Below are positions 62,901-64,000 of a stretch of DNA of 64,000 bases, piece after piece. The notes below the pieces were generated by a model. The model had not been told where the DNA came from and searched no databases. It saw nothing but the letters and a program-made list of their open reading frames with translations. This DNA comes from Desulfosoma caldarium (GTDB taxonomy: Bacteria; Desulfobacterota; Syntrophobacteria; Syntrophobacterales; DSM-9756). Positions within the stretch are counted from its first letter, which is position 1; every line of letters starts with the position of its first letter. Position numbers and translations under genes: made by a program. The DNA lies in contig NZ_RJVA01000001.1 in assembly GCF_003751385.1 (NCBI RefSeq), forward strand, positions 1 to 64,000, given 5' to 3'.

Positions 62901-64000
62901 GCCTTTCGAACGGGCTCCACATCCCCAAAGACTTCAAGAAGTTCCCGAGCGGTTTTTTCCAGAATATCGGCAATGGATAAGCCCCTCACGCGTACATGCA
63001 ACACCTCGCGGCGAAAACGGCGCCCGTCACAGACCGGACATCGCACATAGACATCGGCAAGAAATTGCATCTCAATCTTGAGAAACCCTTCTCCCTTGCA
63101 GTGCTCGCAGCGCCCTTCAGGCACATTGAAAGAGAAATACCCTTCGCCAAATCCTCGAAGACGTGCCTCAGGCTCCGCCGCAAAAAGCTTTCTTAGGGGA
63201 TCTAGTGCCTTGGTGTAGGTGAGCAGATTGGCTCGAGGAGACCGCCCCACCGGCCTTTGATCCACAAGAACCATGTCGGCAATGGCGTCGATCCCTTCTA
63301 TAGCGTCCATGCGGCCCGGAGATTCACTGGGCAGACCTCGAAGGCGCCGCCATCCGTTGTAGAGTGTGGTTTCAACGAGTGTGCTCTTGCCAGATCCGGA
63401 AACTCCACTGACGCCGATCAAACATCCCAATGGAAAGGAGACGGTGAGGTTCTTCAGGTTGTTTTCCTGTGCTCCCCTGACCGTGATCGCTTGGGAAAAC
63501 CTTCGCTCAGAACGTCGCTTTTTCCTGCGACGGACAACGTTTGGCGTCCGGTATAAATAGCGTCCGGTCAGGCTTTGGGGCACGTGCGCGAGGCCTTGGG
63601 GCGGGCCCATGTAGAGCACATGGCCGCCTTGATCCCCTCCAAAAGGCCCCATGTCGATCACCACGTCGGCCATGCGCAGCATGTCCGGATCGTGTTCCAC
63701 AAAAATGACCGTGTTACCCAAAGAAACAAGTCGGCGCAAAGGGCCCATGAGCCGCTCTTGATCCCTGGCGTGCAGTCCCACGCTGGGTTCGTCGAGCACA
63801 TACAGGACGTGGGTGAGGGCGGAGCCTAGCGCTCGCGTCAAATGGACCCGTTGCACTTCACCGCCGGAAAGGGTGCGAGACTGGCGGTCCAGGGTCAGGT
63901 AGTCCAGGCCCACATCGGCAAGGAACTGAAGTCGATTGCGTATTTCCTGGATGAGCAGGGCTTCCGCGGAATCTTTTCGGCACGTGTTTTCCAAAGCCTT
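59915..64000 (-). CDS. uvrA: Double-length UvrA excinuclease subunit (5' end beyond window)
   Basis: Damage-recognition ATPase of nucleotide excision repair. The visible ~1360 residues hold more than one UvrA copy in a single frame. First comes the tail of one copy, with signature [11 protein letters not shown], then its second ABC domain with [10 protein letters not shown], zinc pairs CEHC/CPVC and [12 protein letters not shown] complete second copy follows: [10 protein letters not shown], zinc [19 protein letters not shown]; then [29 protein letters not shown]. The frame is open to the window edge, so the N-terminus is missing. Such tandem UvrA proteins (over 1800 residues) occur in some Desulfobacterota. 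The ATP-grasp gene start overlaps its stop. Confidence 0.95.
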   Translation of the reverse strand, partial: KALENTCRKDSAEALLIQEIRNRLQFLADVGLDYLTLDRQSRTLSGGEVQRVHLTRALGSALTHVLYVLDEPSVGLHARDQERLMGPLRRLVSLGNTVIFVEHDPDMLRMADVVIDMGPFGGDQGGHVLYMGPPQGLAHVPQSLTGRYLYRTPNVVRRRKKRRSERRFSQAITVRGAQENNLKNLTVSFPLGCLIGVSGVSGSGKSTLVETTLYNGWRRLRGLPSESPGRMDAIEGIDAIADMVLVDQRPVGRSPRANLLTYTKALDPLRKLFAAEPEARLRGFGEGYFSFNVPEGRCEHCKGEGFLKIEMQFLADVYVRCPVCDGRRFRREVLHVRVRGLSIADILEKTARELLEVFGDVEPVRKALEPVMAMGLDYLRLGQPLSMLSGGEAQRVKLLRYLGPQRPKVENKGIFFILDEPTVGLHPHDLQKLIAILDRLVDEGHTVLVVEHNLELLSACDWIIDLGPEGGDEGGHLVVCGTPETVAAHEGSHTGQYLRNRGLVGENVSTRRATCNEERSGPALQLVDKPTHITIREAREHNLKVHELQLPLHAMTVITGLSGSGKSSLAFDILFAEGQRRYLECLSTFVRQYFKILERPDVDQILGLPPTVAIEQRTSQLGRKSTVGTITEIYHFLRLAFARLGHQHCPQCGMPLQAMNPETIVHRVESVLREHGGRLLAPLVRGRKGIYKDLFLRLTAMGFDRVRIDGVLHSLVPLPSLARHREHDIEVVVLDTEAVEGLHERSWHRQIHEALKLGGGTVVVSRAEDLFFSQHLMCPRCEKSYAPLDPRLFSFNSRHGMCLRCDGTGLDRDRPCPECHGTRLNAQARAVRLKGFSITELAEMPLWAFQDTWTHMSFHGTERAVADPVTREMIERVGFLTNVGLDYLTLNRSGETLSGGEAQRIRLAAQLGSNLRGVCYILDEPTIGLHPADHHKLLTNLRALTDRGNTVLVVEHDEDTMRAADHVVELGPDAGSGGGRVVAQGAFHDLVRRPNTLTGTWFGRSCPDWLSWPKHPIPGPDGWLVLRGARANNLKGIDVHIPLGTFVCVTGVSGSGKSSLVYDVLKEALQSVRHRGHLDATVPLDDLEGFAPIRRLVEVDHTPIGRTPRSTPATYVGIWDEIRKLFAAVPESRARGFRPGRFSFNVKGGRCEVCQGQGRIRVAMSFLPDVTVPCEACGGKRFNRETLGIAYHGASIADVLHMTIAEARHFFSSVPSIVRPLVVLDELGLGYLTLGQPSPTLSGGEAQRIKLAAELTNHRNHTLYLLDEPTTGLHRADIGKLLKVLRALTVQGHTVIVIEHNMDVVAACDYVVDLGPGSGDRGGRVVFSGTPDEMLQAAHDSLTAEALRRHLGRAKKEGRDV

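Overview
The window reads as chromosomal DNA of an anaerobic, Gram-negative Desulfobacterota-type bacterium, probably a sulfate reducer or syntroph near Syntrophobacterales. This placement is inferred from gene content: an F1 operon carrying both b and b' subunits, a Tat-exported selenocysteine formate dehydrogenase, a THI4-type thiazole synthase with the His of sulfide-using enzymes, rubrerythrin, an ADP-forming acyl-CoA synthetase, several CoA-transferases and a double-length UvrA. No rRNA, tRNA, CRISPR array, insertion sequence or phage gene was recognised.

Layout. 0-3.1 kb: rny and tyrS on the minus strand. 3.1-3.9 kb: a gene-free stretch dense in perfect inverted repeats, with a near-consensus minus-strand promoter just upstream. 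It probably encodes an unrecognised large structured RNA and is the most unusual part of the window. 3.9-11.8 kb: glmS, then the ATP synthase operon atpF'-atpF-atpH-atpA-atpG-atpD-atpC, which ends at an intrinsic terminator. 12-17.6 kb: the rod-shape operon mreB-mreC-mreD-mrdA-rodA. 17.7-19.6 kb: a B12-binding radical SAM protein. 19.8-22.1 kb: thiC-thi4 behind a TPP riboswitch with its own terminator. 22.1-25.9 kb: a J-domain protein, a NUDIX hydrolase, glnS and a DUF166 gene. 26-33.7 kb (plus strand): a ComM/YifB ATPase, PBP1A, a DinG/XPD-type helicase, a tandem universal stress protein and a DUF4442 protein. 33.8-36.7 kb: three consecutive broken genes (glutaconate CoA-transferase-like A and B subunits and a branching glycosyltransferase).

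37-47.4 kb is a mixed stretch: rubrerythrin, a hot-dog thioesterase, an ADP-forming acyl-CoA synthetase, a class II aldolase, ftsY, a type III CoA-transferase, an FmdB-like zinc ribbon, an unknown Cys-rich protein, a DUF3786 Fe-S protein, Hsp20 and HtpX. 47.5-54.2 kb: purA, then the formate dehydrogenase genes. The catalytic subunit is interrupted by one in-frame TGA read as selenocysteine, followed by the Fe-S beta subunit, a strong terminator and fdhE. 54.3-58.8 kb: a CoA-transferase/GNAT fusion, a HAD phosphatase and minC-minD-minE. 58.8-64 kb: a MoaD/ThiS-like protein, a RimK-like ATP-grasp protein and uvrA, which runs off the right edge.

Functionally the window combines housekeeping modules (translation, ATP synthesis, cell shape, division-site selection, repair) with anaerobic energy metabolism (periplasmic formate oxidation, CoA-ester exchange). 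The broken CoA-transferase genes stand beside intact CoA-handling genes, which suggests turnover of substrate-specific functions.
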